A program made the translations under genes and the position numbers. The notes under the pieces were generated by a model, which was given only the letters and a program-made list of their open reading frames with translations, did not search any database and was not told the DNA's origin. This document shows, one piece after another, positions 25,547 to 34,820 of a stretch of DNA of 64,000 nucleotides (its first letter is position 1; every line of letters begins with the position of its first letter). This DNA comes from JBGPTF01 sp041490445 (GTDB lineage Bacteria > Acidobacteriota > Terriglobia > Acidiferrales > UBA7541), in contig JBGPTF010000018.1 in assembly GCA_041490445.1 (NCBI GenBank), positions 1 through 64,000 on the forward strand, read 5' to 3'.

Positions 25547-27091
25547 CTATTTCGCGTTCCTCTGCCGGACGCGGCTGTGATGCCGGCTATAGCCGAAATA
25601 CACAAGCATGCCGATGACGAGCCAGACGATCAGCCGCAGCCAGGTGTCGAGTGGCAGACTTGCCATCAGGGCGCCGGAGATCAAGATTCCCATGATGGGG
25701 ACAAACGGCACCCAGGGGGCACGAAACGGCCGTTCCATGTCGGGTCGCCGCCTGCGGAGCACCCACACGCCTGCGCAAACGATGACGAAAGCCAGCAGAG
25801 TTCCGATGCTCACGAGTTCGCCCAGGATCCCGATGGGGATCAGCGCCGCGAACACTGCGACAAACACACCGACCAGGATGCTCGATACGTAAGGAGTTCG
25901 GAAGCGAGGATGAATCTTGCTCGCCCATCCCGGCAGCAGCCCATCGCGTGACATTGAAAAGAACACGCGTGACTGGCCGAGCAACATGACCAGCATCACC
26001 GTCCCCAGCCCGAAGATGGCGCCGATCTTCACCAGAAAGCTTCCCCAACGAACGCCCGGAACCGCATCGATGCCCACCGCCACCGGATCGGAAACGCCGA
26101 GCGCAGTGTAGGAGACCACTCCGGTCAGCAAACCGGAAACGATGATGTACAGAACGGTGCAGATAACCAGCGAGCCGAGGATGCCGATCGGCATGTCGCG
26201 CTTCGGATTCTTGGCTTCCTGCGCCGCAGTCGAGACAGCGTCGAATCCAATATAGGCGAAGAAAATCACCGCGGCGCCGCGAGCGATTCCCGACCATCCG
26301 AATTGCCCAAACGCTCCTCGGTTCGGCGGGATGAACGGGTGCCAGTTCGCGCGGAACAGGTCGGGAGACTTGAAGAAGTACATGCCAACCACGCCGATGA
26401 ACACCAGCACAACCGAAACCTTCACCATGACAATCGCGGAGTTCAAGTTTGCCGATTCGCGAATCCCGATCACCAACACCGCCGTGACGGCCAGAATGGC
26501 AAAAAACGCCAGCAGGTCGAGATACGCGGTCATGTGCGGCAGTGTAGATGGATCGATGCCGCGCGCCGCCAGCGTGTCCTTAACGCGCGAAAGATGTTCC
26601 CAGTGCTCGTTGTAAAGAACGAGCGGCTCGCCATGGGCGCTCGTGAATTGCGGCGGAATCCGGATGCCGAAATCCTGCAGGAAACTCAAGACGTAGCCGC
26701 TCCAGCCGGAAGCCACTGTGGCCGCGCCGAACGCGTATTCGAGGATCAAGTCCCAGCCGATAATCCAGGCGAAAATCTCGCCGAGCGTGGCATAGCCGTA
26801 GGTGTAGGCCGAGCCGGCGATGGGAATCAGCGAGGCAAACTCGGCATAGCAAAGTCCGGCGAAGGCGCAAGCCGAGCCCGCCAGAATGAACGAGAGCACG
26901 ATGGCCGGGCCTGCGTACTTCGCGGCTGCCTCCCCGGTCAACACAAAGATGCCCGCGCCGATGATGGCGCCAATTCCGAGCGAGACGAGGTTGACGGGGC
27001 CCAGGGCCCGGCGCAGCGTTGCTTCTCCTTCTTCCTGCGCCTCCTCCATAATCACGTCTAACGGCTTAGTGGCGAGCAGGTCGTTGGCCAT
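25547..27091 (-). CDS. APC-superfamily amino acid permease (cationic amino acid transporter type)
   Basis: A 514-residue inner-membrane transporter with about 12 or more helices. The signature GAIIGAGIFVLTG in the first helix marks the APC fold. FAYIGFDAVSTAAQEAKNPKRDMP is the conserved helix-8 loop of the CAT/YfnA branch. A soluble loop of about 50 residues (140-190) lies after the third or fourth helix. It is followed on the same strand by the SpoIIE gene and preceded 45 bp away by another APC gene. Substrate is likely an amino acid but is not specified. Confidence 0.9.
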   Translation of the reverse strand: MANDLLATKPLDVIMEEAQEEGEATLRRALGPVNLVSLGIGAIIGAGIFVLTGEAAAKYAGPAIVLSFILAGSACAFAGLCYAEFASLIPIAGSAYTYGYATLGEIFAWIIGWDLILEYAFGAATVASGWSGYVLSFLQDFGIRIPPQFTSAHGEPLVLYNEHWEHLSRVKDTLAARGIDPSTLPHMTAYLDLLAFFAILAVTAVLVIGIRESANLNSAIVMVKVSVVLVFIGVVGMYFFKSPDLFRANWHPFIPPNRGAFGQFGWSGIARGAAVIFFAYIGFDAVSTAAQEAKNPKRDMPIGILGSLVICTVLYIIVSGLLTGVVSYTALGVSDPVAVGIDAVPGVRWGSFLVKIGAIFGLGTVMLVMLLGQSRVFFSMSRDGLLPGWASKIHPRFRTPYVSSILVGVFVAVFAALIPIGILGELVSIGTLLAFVIVCAGVWVLRRRRPDMERPFRAPWVPFVPIMGILISGALMASLPLDTWLRLIVWLVIGMLVYFGYSRHHSRVRQRNAK

Positions 27092-27136
27092 TCAGCGGCC
27101 TCCCTTTCAAGGATTCACGCTTCATCCGTGGGCAAA

Positions 27137-28681
27137 CTAGGCGGCACTGGCGGCTGCATCGGTTCCCTGCCGCATCCGCCAGAGCGCGTACACCGGAACG
27201 CCGAGAAGTACGATGATCAACCCCGGCCAAGTGTACTGCGGCTTGTACCGCAATAACTGCACTTCGAGAAATAGCGCCATCAAAAGGTATAGCGCGGGCA
27301 GTACGGGATAGCCGAACGCACGATACGGCCGTGGCATGTCCGGGCGCTTGGTGCGCAGAACGAAGAGGCCCGAGAGCGTGAGAATGTAAAAGATCAATAC
27401 GGCGAAGATGAGGAAATCGAGCAATTGGCTGTACGTCCCCGAAAGGCAGAGCAGCGACGCCCAAAGACACTGCACGATCAGGGCGGCACCCGGCGCGTGG
27501 TGGCGATTCACGCGTCCGACCGATCGGAAGAACAAACGATCCTTCGCCATCGCGTAGTAGATGCGCGCGCCCGCCAGAATCAATCCATTCGCGCAGCCAA
27601 ACGTCGAAATCATGATGGCGATGGCCATCAGGACCGCGCCCACAGGCCCGAAAATCACCTGAAGCGCTGCGGTGCCCACGCGGTCTTCAACGGCATACTG
27701 AATTCCCCGCTGGAGCGTCGTACTTCCCGTCGCGCTGCCCGCCATGGGCAGCACTTTCAGGTAAGCGACGTTGGCCAACAAATACAGAACGGTGACGATG
27801 CCAGTGCCCAGGGCGAGCGAGAGCGGCAGATTGCGGCTGGGATTCTTCACTTCCGCCGCCGTGAACGTGATGTTGTTCCACGCATCCGAGGAGAAAAGCG
27901 CGCCAACCATCGCCACGCCTACGAGCGTAATCGTGCCGACCATCCAGGTGGCGTGGTCTGGCGGATAGGGATGCAAGCCGCCGAGCGATGCATTGCGCCA
28001 AACATCCGTAAAATTCGCCGCGCGCGCCGCAACCGTCGAAAACCAGAAACCGAGCACCACCAGCGCCGCCAGAGCGCCCGTCTTGGCAATCGTGAAAATG
28101 TTCTGCACGAGCGCACCGACGCGCAATCCGCGCGAATTGACCCACGTGAGCACGACGATGGAAAGAATGGCGAGGAGGTTCTGCGTGCTGAGGCCGACGT
28201 CGTAAGGCCCGAGCGTGCCGAACCACAGATGCCAGGGCCCGAACGTCCCGAATTTCAGAATCCACGACGAGGACGCAAACCAGGGAAACAGCACGCCGGT
28301 GAATTTTGCAAACCCGATCGCGACGGCGGCGATTGTGGCGGTTTGAATGACCAGCAACATCGTCCAGCCGTAGAGGAATCCCCACAGCGGCCCGAGGGAA
28401 TCGCGCAGGTAGACGTATTGTCCGCCGGCGCGCGGCATCGCGGCGGCCAGCTCGCCGTAACTGAGGCCGCCGATCATCGTCATCACCCCGGTGACGATCC
28501 AGACGGCCAGCAGCAGGCCGGGACTCTGCACCTGGCGTGAGATATCGGCGGAGACGATAAAGATTCCCGAACCGATCATCGAGCCGACGACGATCATCGT
28601 CGAACTGAACAGCCCGAGTCCTTTGACCAGCTCGACCTGTTCCCGCGCCGCGGCTTGCAAGTTTTGTGCGCTCTCCGCCAT
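27137..28681 (-). CDS. APC-superfamily amino acid permease (LAT/SteT type)
   Basis: A 514-residue membrane transporter. VVGSMIGSGIFIVSADISRQVQSPG is the LAT/SteT-type first helix, ELAAAMPRAGGQYVYLRDSLGP the second conserved loop, and AWNNITFTAAEVKNPSRNLP the helix-8 loop. About twelve helices are predicted. The stop-to-start gap to thiE is 9 bp, and the second APC gene follows after 45 bp. The two permeases are of equal length but belong to different APC branches, so they are not a recent duplication. Confidence 0.9.
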   Translation of the reverse strand: MAESAQNLQAAAREQVELVKGLGLFSSTMIVVGSMIGSGIFIVSADISRQVQSPGLLLAVWIVTGVMTMIGGLSYGELAAAMPRAGGQYVYLRDSLGPLWGFLYGWTMLLVIQTATIAAVAIGFAKFTGVLFPWFASSSWILKFGTFGPWHLWFGTLGPYDVGLSTQNLLAILSIVVLTWVNSRGLRVGALVQNIFTIAKTGALAALVVLGFWFSTVAARAANFTDVWRNASLGGLHPYPPDHATWMVGTITLVGVAMVGALFSSDAWNNITFTAAEVKNPSRNLPLSLALGTGIVTVLYLLANVAYLKVLPMAGSATGSTTLQRGIQYAVEDRVGTAALQVIFGPVGAVLMAIAIMISTFGCANGLILAGARIYYAMAKDRLFFRSVGRVNRHHAPGAALIVQCLWASLLCLSGTYSQLLDFLIFAVLIFYILTLSGLFVLRTKRPDMPRPYRAFGYPVLPALYLLMALFLEVQLLRYKPQYTWPGLIIVLLGVPVYALWRMRQGTDAAASAA

Positions 28682-28690
28682 CGAGATGCC

Positions 28691-29326
28691 TCAGTTTCTC
28701 GCGGCGCCGAGAACGCGCGCCGCAATTGCCAGGAATTCCTTCGCCCTATGCCGCGGGTCGGCGGCCGCAAGCAGATCCTGCGCCACCGCGACACAATTCG
28801 CGCCGGCGAGAAATGTCTCTTCCGCGCGTTCTACGGTGATGCCGCCAATCGCGACGATGGGCTTCGCCGTTAGTCCTCGCGCACAACGCAGCAGCTCCGT
28901 ACCCACCATGGGGTCCGGTCTCTGTTTCGTCATCGTGGAGAAAATCGGTCCCACGGCGATGTAATCCGCCGACGTCATCGCGGCGGCGCGTATTTGATCG
29001 ATCGAATGCGTCGAGACGCCCACCCAGGATTCAGGCCCGCAAATCATTCGCGCGGCCGCCACGGGCAGGTCTTCTTGTCCGACGTGCACTCCGCCCGCGC
29101 CCGTCAGGGCCGCCACGTCCGGTCGGTCGTTGACGATCACGCGCACCCCTCGCGGCTGTACGTTCGACACCAAGCCCTGGGTGATCTGGAAGAGCGTTCG
29201 AGTGGGAAGCTGCTTGTTGCGGTATTGGATGAGCTCGACCCCGGATTCTGCCAGCAGTTCGGCGAAAGCCAGCTCCGACGTCCTGAGCCAAACGGCATCC
29301 ATTATGGCATAGAGAGTTGGGAACAC
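28691..29326 (-). CDS. thiE: Thiamine phosphate synthase
   Basis: Joins the HMP-pyrophosphate and thiazole-phosphate moieties to form thiamine phosphate. The 211 residues form a TIM barrel with LIQYRNK, VIVNDRPDVA, GVHVGQEDL, VGVSTHS, YIAVGPIF and PIVAIGGI, which are the substrate and phosphate-binding segments of the family. It follows accC by 15 bp with no room for a TPP riboswitch, so it appears to be controlled as part of the acc unit. No other thiamine genes are in the window. Confidence 0.95.
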   Translation of the reverse strand: MFPTLYAIMDAVWLRTSELAFAELLAESGVELIQYRNKQLPTRTLFQITQGLVSNVQPRGVRVIVNDRPDVAALTGAGGVHVGQEDLPVAAARMICGPESWVGVSTHSIDQIRAAAMTSADYIAVGPIFSTMTKQRPDPMVGTELLRCARGLTAKPIVAIGGITVERAEETFLAGANCVAVAQDLLAAADPRHRAKEFLAIAARVLGAARN

Positions 29327-29341
29327 AAGCTTCCTCCGGCG

Positions 29342-30691
29342 CTATTTAGCCAATACGGACGCGTACCGGTCGAGAAAATGCGTATCGAATTCGCCGGAGA
29401 CGAAATCCGCCTCGCTGAGAATCCTGCGATGCAACGGGATCGAGGTCTTGATGCCTTCGACGATGAACTGGTCGAGGGCGCGGCGCATCCGGGCGATGGC
29501 TTCCTCGCGGTCGCGGCCGTGCGCGATCAGCTTGGCAACCAGTGAGTCATAGTAGGGTGGAACCACGGCGTCGGCGTGTCCGGCAGTATCCACGCGAATT
29601 CCCGGGCCGCCGGGCACGCTGAAGGCGGTGATTCGTCCCGCGGAGGGCGTATATGTCTCCGGGTCTTCGGCATTGATGCGGCACTCGATGGCGTGGCCGC
29701 TGAATTCCACATCGCCCACGACGTCTTTCAGCTTCTCCCCTGTTGCGAGCCGGATTTGCGACTTCACGAGGTCCACGCCCGAGATCATCTCCGTCACCGG
29801 ATGCTCGACCTGGATGCGCGCGTTCATTTCGATGAAGTACAAGCTGCCGTCGCTGTCTCGCAGGAACTCCACCGTGCCGGCGCTGCAAAAACCCACTTTC
29901 TTCAGGGCGGCGACCACCTGCGCGCCGATGCGCTCGCGCGTCTCGTGATCGAGCGCCGGGGAGGGCGATTCTTCGAGGACCTTCTGATGCCGCCGCTGGA
30001 TGGTGCACTCGCGTTCCCGGAGATGCATTACATTGCCGTGGCGGTCGCCGATCATCTGAAATTCGATGTGCCGTGGCCGCTCGATCAGCTTCTCGAGATA
30101 AACGTTCGGGCTGCCGAACGCCTGCTGCGCTTCAGACGACGCCGTTTGAAACGCGGCGCTCAGTTCATGCGGCTCGCGCACCACGCGCATGCCGCGCCCT
30201 CCGCCGCCTTCCGAGGCCTTGATAATCACCGGGTAGCCGATCTCGAGAGCAATTTTCCTGGCCAACTCTTCGTCCTGCACCACTCCCGCGCTGCCGGGAA
30301 TGATCGGCACGCCCGCCGCTGCCATCTCTTGCCGCGCGCGATCCTTTTCCCCCATCAGCCGGATCATCTCGGGAGGAGGTCCGATAAAAGTGATGTGCGA
30401 TGCCTCACAGACCTCGGCGAAGTTTGCGTTCTCGGAAAGAAATCCGTACCCCGGGTGAATCGCGTCCACGTTGGTGATTTCGGCGGCGCTGATGACGTGG
30501 GGGATGTTCAGGTAGCTGTCGGACGAGCGGGCAGGGCCGATGCACACGGCCTCATCGGCAAATCGAACGTGTAGCGAATTGCGGTCGGCCTCGGAATACA
30601 CCGCGACCGTCTGAATCCCTAGCTCTTTGCACGCGCACAGAACGCGCAGCGCGATTTCCCCGCGATTCGCGATCAGAATTTTTCGAAACAT
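29342..30691 (-). CDS. accC: Biotin carboxylase subunit of acetyl-CoA carboxylase
   Basis: Carboxylates the biotin of BCCP with bicarbonate and ATP, the first half of malonyl-CoA formation. The 449-residue length is typical. Signatures include FRKILIANRGEIALRV at the N-terminus, IHPGYGFLSENANFAE, the ATP-grasp glycine loop EGGGGRGMRVV, RHIEFQMIGDRHGN, and EMNARIQVEHPVTE with the catalytic residues. It lies 30 bp after accB. Confidence 0.97.
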   Translation of the reverse strand: MFRKILIANRGEIALRVLCACKELGIQTVAVYSEADRNSLHVRFADEAVCIGPARSSDSYLNIPHVISAAEITNVDAIHPGYGFLSENANFAEVCEASHITFIGPPPEMIRLMGEKDRARQEMAAAGVPIIPGSAGVVQDEELARKIALEIGYPVIIKASEGGGGRGMRVVREPHELSAAFQTASSEAQQAFGSPNVYLEKLIERPRHIEFQMIGDRHGNVMHLRERECTIQRRHQKVLEESPSPALDHETRERIGAQVVAALKKVGFCSAGTVEFLRDSDGSLYFIEMNARIQVEHPVTEMISGVDLVKSQIRLATGEKLKDVVGDVEFSGHAIECRINAEDPETYTPSAGRITAFSVPGGPGIRVDTAGHADAVVPPYYDSLVAKLIAHGRDREEAIARMRRALDQFIVEGIKTSIPLHRRILSEADFVSGEFDTHFLDRYASVLAK

Positions 30692-30721
30692 TTCGCCAGA
30701 AGGCAGGAGGCCCCGTACAAT

Positions 30722-31249
30722 CTATTTCTTCCGTCCCGGATGAATCGCGAAAAGCGGCTCGCCGTACTCGACCGGCTGGCCGGTCTCCACGAAGATTCTC
30801 ATCACTTCCCCGCTGATATCGGATTCGATCTCATTCATCAGCTTCATCGCCTCGATGATGCAGAGCACCTGGCCGGTTTCCACCCGGTCGCCAACGCGCA
30901 CAAAAGCCTCCGCGCCCGGGCTCGGGGCCGAATAAAACGTCCCCACGATGGGCGACTTGATGACGTGAAGGTCGTCCGTGCGGGCGGGTTCGGCGCCGGC
31001 CTCGCGCCCCGCAAGGGCCGGAACCGGCTCACTGGCGCCCGGCGGGTGGCCGGCGACCACGATGTCGGGGATGGAGATCTGGCGAAGCCCAGCGCTCGGC
31101 CCCGGCCTTTTCAGGCGGATGTGCAGGCCGCCCCAGGCGTATTCAAACTCTTCGAGGCCGTGCTTGGCCATGAAATCGAGCAAACGCTCGACCTCGCCTA
31201 GATTGACCAGCTCTTCGGCCCCGCCGGTCTTTTTCTTCTTGTCGGCCAT
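30722..31249 (-). CDS. accB: Biotin carboxyl carrier protein of acetyl-CoA carboxylase
   Basis: Carries biotin between AccC and the carboxyltransferase. The C-terminal biotinyl domain (about 96-172) contains EAMKLMNEI with the biotin-accepting lysine K136. The thumb-like insertion AEAFVRVGD is typical of acetyl-CoA carboxylase BCCP. The N-terminal helix (about 12-45) is the self-association region, linked by a Pro/Ala-rich stretch. The start ATG directly adjoins the stop of the upstream peptidase gene. The order peptidase-accB-accC is common, but efp, which often lies between them, is absent here. Confidence 0.96.
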   Translation of the reverse strand: MADKKKKTGGAEELVNLGEVERLLDFMAKHGLEEFEYAWGGLHIRLKRPGPSAGLRQISIPDIVVAGHPPGASEPVPALAGREAGAEPARTDDLHVIKSPIVGTFYSAPSPGAEAFVRVGDRVETGQVLCIIEAMKLMNEIESDISGEVMRIFVETGQPVEYGEPLFAIHPGRKK

Positions 31250-32347
31250 CTAAAGTTCGAGAAATTCGCGATTGACCGCGGTTAGCACTTCCGTGCCCTT
31301 CGCGAGGACGAGAACATCGTCTTCCACGCGAATACCCCCGATTCCTTCGACGTACACACCGGGCTCCAGGGTTACGACGTTCCCTGCCGTGATTCGCGCC
31401 TTCTCGTTCCGGCCCAGCCGGGGTGCTTCATGCACTTCGATCCCTAGCCCATGTCCCGTACTATGGATGAACCGGCGCTCCAGCCTATACCGCTTCAGGA
31501 TTCTGCGCGCAGTGGCGTCCACCGACCCTGCTGCCACCCCCGGCCGCAACGCCTCGCGGGCCGCCTCCTGCGCCTCCAAAACGGCTCGGTACCACCTGCG
31601 AATCCTCACCGACGCGCGTCCCAGGAAGACGGTACGCGTCAAGTCACTGCAATATCCGGCGAGTATAGCACCCAGGTCAAACACGACCAACTCGTTTTTT
31701 CCCAATGGCTTGCTGCTGGGGTGCGCGTGCGGCAAGGCCGTTCGTTTTCCCGAGGCCACGATGGTGTCGAAGGCCGGCCCACTCGCCCCCTTCCGCCTAA
31801 TGCGAAAGTCGGCCTCTGCTGCCAAGTCGATCTCGCGAACTCCGGGCTTCACCAGGAGAACCAACTCTTCAAAAACCTCGCTGACCAGGCGGGCGGCCGC
31901 CTTCATTCGCTCCAGCTCTTCCGGATCCTTCACCATGCGGAGCTTTTCGACAGCACCGGGCAATCCCACCCATTCCACCCTCTTCCCTGCAGCCCTTGCC
32001 AAATGGGCATGCTGCGCGACGGTCAGGTGCGCCGGCTCAAATCCGGCCCGGGTCCTGCCCCGGCCCCGCGTCACCTCTCCAATCGCCGCGTTCTGGGACC
32101 CTCGGACGATCCGAACCGCCGCGCCACGGATCTCTTCACGCGCCTGGATCGTGTATCGGGAGTCAGTAAACAGGGTGGCTCCGGCAAGGCTGACGACGAG
32201 CGCACCGGCGCTGCCAGTAAAACCGCACAGATAGAAGATATTCGGAAGGTGGGTGACAACGAGACAGTCGAGCCGCTCCGCGGCAAGCCGGTGCTGGAGT
32301 TCTTTGACCCGCTCCACGCCGGCCCTTCCAACCGCTGAGGGTGACAA
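31250..32347 (-). CDS. pepP: M24 family metallopeptidase (Xaa-Pro aminopeptidase)
   Basis: A 365-residue creatinase/prolidase-fold peptidase with a small N-terminal domain (about 1-125) and the pita-bread catalytic domain. The five metal ligands are visible: D in VFDLGAILAGY, D in CSDLTRTV, H in HSTGHGLGIEVHE, E in LEPGVYVEG and E in IRVEDDVLV. It removes N-terminal residues before proline. The furthest start is TTG at 32347; GTG at 32317 has a better GGAAGG in front, so the exact start is uncertain. It follows pilQ by 31 bp in the same direction. Confidence 0.88.
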   Translation of the reverse strand: MSPSAVGRAGVERVKELQHRLAAERLDCLVVTHLPNIFYLCGFTGSAGALVVSLAGATLFTDSRYTIQAREEIRGAAVRIVRGSQNAAIGEVTRGRGRTRAGFEPAHLTVAQHAHLARAAGKRVEWVGLPGAVEKLRMVKDPEELERMKAAARLVSEVFEELVLLVKPGVREIDLAAEADFRIRRKGASGPAFDTIVASGKRTALPHAHPSSKPLGKNELVVFDLGAILAGYCSDLTRTVFLGRASVRIRRWYRAVLEAQEAAREALRPGVAAGSVDATARRILKRYRLERRFIHSTGHGLGIEVHEAPRLGRNEKARITAGNVVTLEPGVYVEGIGGIRVEDDVLVLAKGTEVLTAVNREFLEL

Positions 32348-32378
32348 GGCTCTTGGCTTTTCCCCGGCCGCTCCGCCG

Positions 32379-34820
32379 CTACCCCGGCAGGATCCGCGGT
32401 GTCAGGAAGAAGAGCAACTCCTGCGAAGATGTCTCTACCTTGGTGCGCTTGAAAAGATTTCCCAGCAGCGGGATGCTGCCGATCAGCGGGACTTGCTGAA
32501 TGTCAGTGCGCTGCGAGGAGATGATGATTCCGCCCATCACCATCGTTCCGCCGTCGTTGACAATGATCGCGGATTCCGCGCCCTGCGTGTCAAGGGCCGG
32601 GATTCCGTTCACGCGCTCGATAGCCGGATCAATCTGCGTGTTCTCCACAACCACGTCCATCAAGATACTGCCGTCGGCGGTGATTTGCGGCGTGACTTCC
32701 AGCTTGAGCACCGCATCGATGAATTGCACGGAAACCGTGTTGTTCACCACCGTCTGGATCGGAATCTTCGTGCCTTGTTTCACGACGCCCTTCTTATTGT
32801 TCTGCGTCAGAATCTTTGGTTCGGAGAGCAGCTTGCCGACGCCCTTCGATTCTGCGGCGGTGATGATGAGATCCAGCGCGAAGTTGGGCGAGCTGAACGC
32901 GTAGCTGAAACCGCTGGTGGGCGCCTGAGCGCCAAGGTTCGTGCTCAACGGCAAGGAACCCGACCCGCCACTCGGCGTCCCGGTTACCAGCGGGGGAATC
33001 GGCAGCGGCGGGCTCGTACGCACGATCGGACTCGTCCCCACTCCGGTGGCCCCGCCAAAGATGTTCTTCCCGTTTACCGCAGACGTGGCGAATGCCAGCT
33101 GGGTGCCGATATCCCGGGCGAAGCTGCGGCTTGCCGCCACCACGCGCGCCTCGATCTCGACCTGTTGCGGCCTGCGGTCGAGCTGCCGCAGCAGGTTGTC
33201 AACTACTGGGATGGTATCGGGCACATCACGGATGATCAGCGTGTTCGAGCGGTCGTCGGCCAACACCTGGCCGCGAGCGGAAAGGAACTTTTGCAGCGTC
33301 GGGGTCAGGGCGCTGGCCTTGGCATAGCTGAGAGTCCGAGTAGTGGTTACAAGATCGATGGCCTCCGCTTGCGCCTTTGCCAGGTCCCGGCTCTGCTCGG
33401 CTTCCTTCTTCAACGTCGCCTTGGTGGCGATGCGAAGCACGTTGCCATCGACCTGCTTATCCAGGTCGTTGTTCTTGAGCACGATGTCGAGTGCCTGATC
33501 CCACGGAACCTCGTCGAGAACGATGGTAAGCGTCCCCTTCACGGTCGGGTCCACCACCACGTTCAGGCCGCTGATTTCGTGGATCAGGCGGAAGAAATCC
33601 TTCAGGTCGACGTCTTTCAGGTTGACCGAGACTGGCTCGCCCGAGTATTTCTCGGCGGTCGCCGCCGCGCTGTTCGCTGGTTGCTTCGACACGACCGCGG
33701 GCTGTGAAGTCCCTGCGTTCCCATTCGGATTGGCCGTTACCGAAGAAGCGGGGTTTCCGGCTGGCTTCTCTGGCTTCTCCGCCGCTGCTGGCTCTGACTT
33801 TGCCGTAGCCGGCTCCAACTTGACTGGTGCGGGCGATGCAAGCCCGGCGTTCGATTGCGTCAGGCTTGCCGGGAGAGATACTGCCGCATTCGATTCCTGC
33901 AGCGGGTCGGATTTTGACGGGCTGGGGACTTGAGCAGAGGCCCGGTGCTCGGTCTCCGGACGAATTGCCGATTTCGGGACGGCAGGCCTGGACGCCGGCT
34001 TGTGCTCGGCTGCCGGCACGTCGCCCGAGGCGAAGGCCACCGTCAATTGGTTCCCTTCCGCGTGAATCTGGTACGGCGTCGGCTTTTCGAGGTCGATTAC
34101 GACTCGCGCCACTTCCGGCGTGAACTGCGCCGCACGTACACCGCGAACAGGACCCACCCCGCCAGCGACGGGCTGATGGGAAGCCTCCAAACGCGCTCCG
34201 GTAAAATCGAGCACGAGGCGCTCGGGCTGGCTCAACCGCAGTTCGCGATACTCCAAATGCCCGTTTGCGGCGACATGGACTTCTGTCTGAGTACCGCTCT
34301 GCCGAAGCTGAATTCCCTCAATCGCGAGCGAAGCCGCAGAGTGATGGACCGTCAGAGCAACTGGCGCTGCCTTCGCTGTGACCGAAGACGCATTGTGTGC
34401 TGCAGGTGTGGCGCCGTTGGAGCGCGCCACAATGAGCATTAGCTCTTGCGGGTTTTGGCGTTCGATGCGGGGTTGCACCGGCTCCCGAAGGAGGATTTCT
34501 AGCCGAACCACTGGCTTCTGGCCGGCGTGGAATTGCAACAACCGATAGCTGCTGACCAGGTCCGATTCCAGCACTCGAGAACCGCCCGGGTCCGCCGCGG
34601 ACACACCCGTCAGGTCGACCACAAAGAGTTTGTCGGTTGGCCGATACGTCGTGTATTCAAAGGGCGCGTTGGCGCGCGCCTCCAGGCGCACGACGCCATC
34701 CTTGATCACCGCGTTCACGCGGACCGCCGCTTCCGGCGCCGCGTTGAGCGCGCTGCAGGTCAGAATCAGGCTCGCCAACAGAAGTGCAGCGAAGCCCCAC
34801 GGCCGCCACGTCGTCCTCAT
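32379..34820 (-). CDS. pilQ: Type IV pilus secretin PilQ
   Basis: Forms the outer-membrane ring through which type IV pili pass. The 813-residue protein has a signal peptide (ALLLASLILTCSALNA), two AMIN domains (about 33-130 and 170-265) that bind peptidoglycan, a Pro/Ala/Lys-rich linker (about 275-385), an STN domain (390-460: VSVNLKDVDLKDFFRLI), an N1-type secretin domain (VTTTRTLSYAKA…NTLIIRDVPD) and the C-terminal secretin gate (GTKIPIQTVVN, then VPLIGSIPLLGNLFKR). It overlaps pilP by 4 bp (ATGA). It is the last gene of the pilMNOPQ set. Confidence 0.95.
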   Translation of the reverse strand: MRTTWRPWGFAALLLASLILTCSALNAAPEAAVRVNAVIKDGVVRLEARANAPFEYTTYRPTDKLFVVDLTGVSAADPGGSRVLESDLVSSYRLLQFHAGQKPVVRLEILLREPVQPRIERQNPQELMLIVARSNGATPAAHNASSVTAKAAPVALTVHHSAASLAIEGIQLRQSGTQTEVHVAANGHLEYRELRLSQPERLVLDFTGARLEASHQPVAGGVGPVRGVRAAQFTPEVARVVIDLEKPTPYQIHAEGNQLTVAFASGDVPAAEHKPASRPAVPKSAIRPETEHRASAQVPSPSKSDPLQESNAAVSLPASLTQSNAGLASPAPVKLEPATAKSEPAAAEKPEKPAGNPASSVTANPNGNAGTSQPAVVSKQPANSAAATAEKYSGEPVSVNLKDVDLKDFFRLIHEISGLNVVVDPTVKGTLTIVLDEVPWDQALDIVLKNNDLDKQVDGNVLRIATKATLKKEAEQSRDLAKAQAEAIDLVTTTRTLSYAKASALTPTLQKFLSARGQVLADDRSNTLIIRDVPDTIPVVDNLLRQLDRRPQQVEIEARVVAASRSFARDIGTQLAFATSAVNGKNIFGGATGVGTSPIVRTSPPLPIPPLVTGTPSGGSGSLPLSTNLGAQAPTSGFSYAFSSPNFALDLIITAAESKGVGKLLSEPKILTQNNKKGVVKQGTKIPIQTVVNNTVSVQFIDAVLKLEVTPQITADGSILMDVVVENTQIDPAIERVNGIPALDTQGAESAIIVNDGGTMVMGGIIISSQRTDIQQVPLIGSIPLLGNLFKRTKVETSSQELLFFLTPRILPG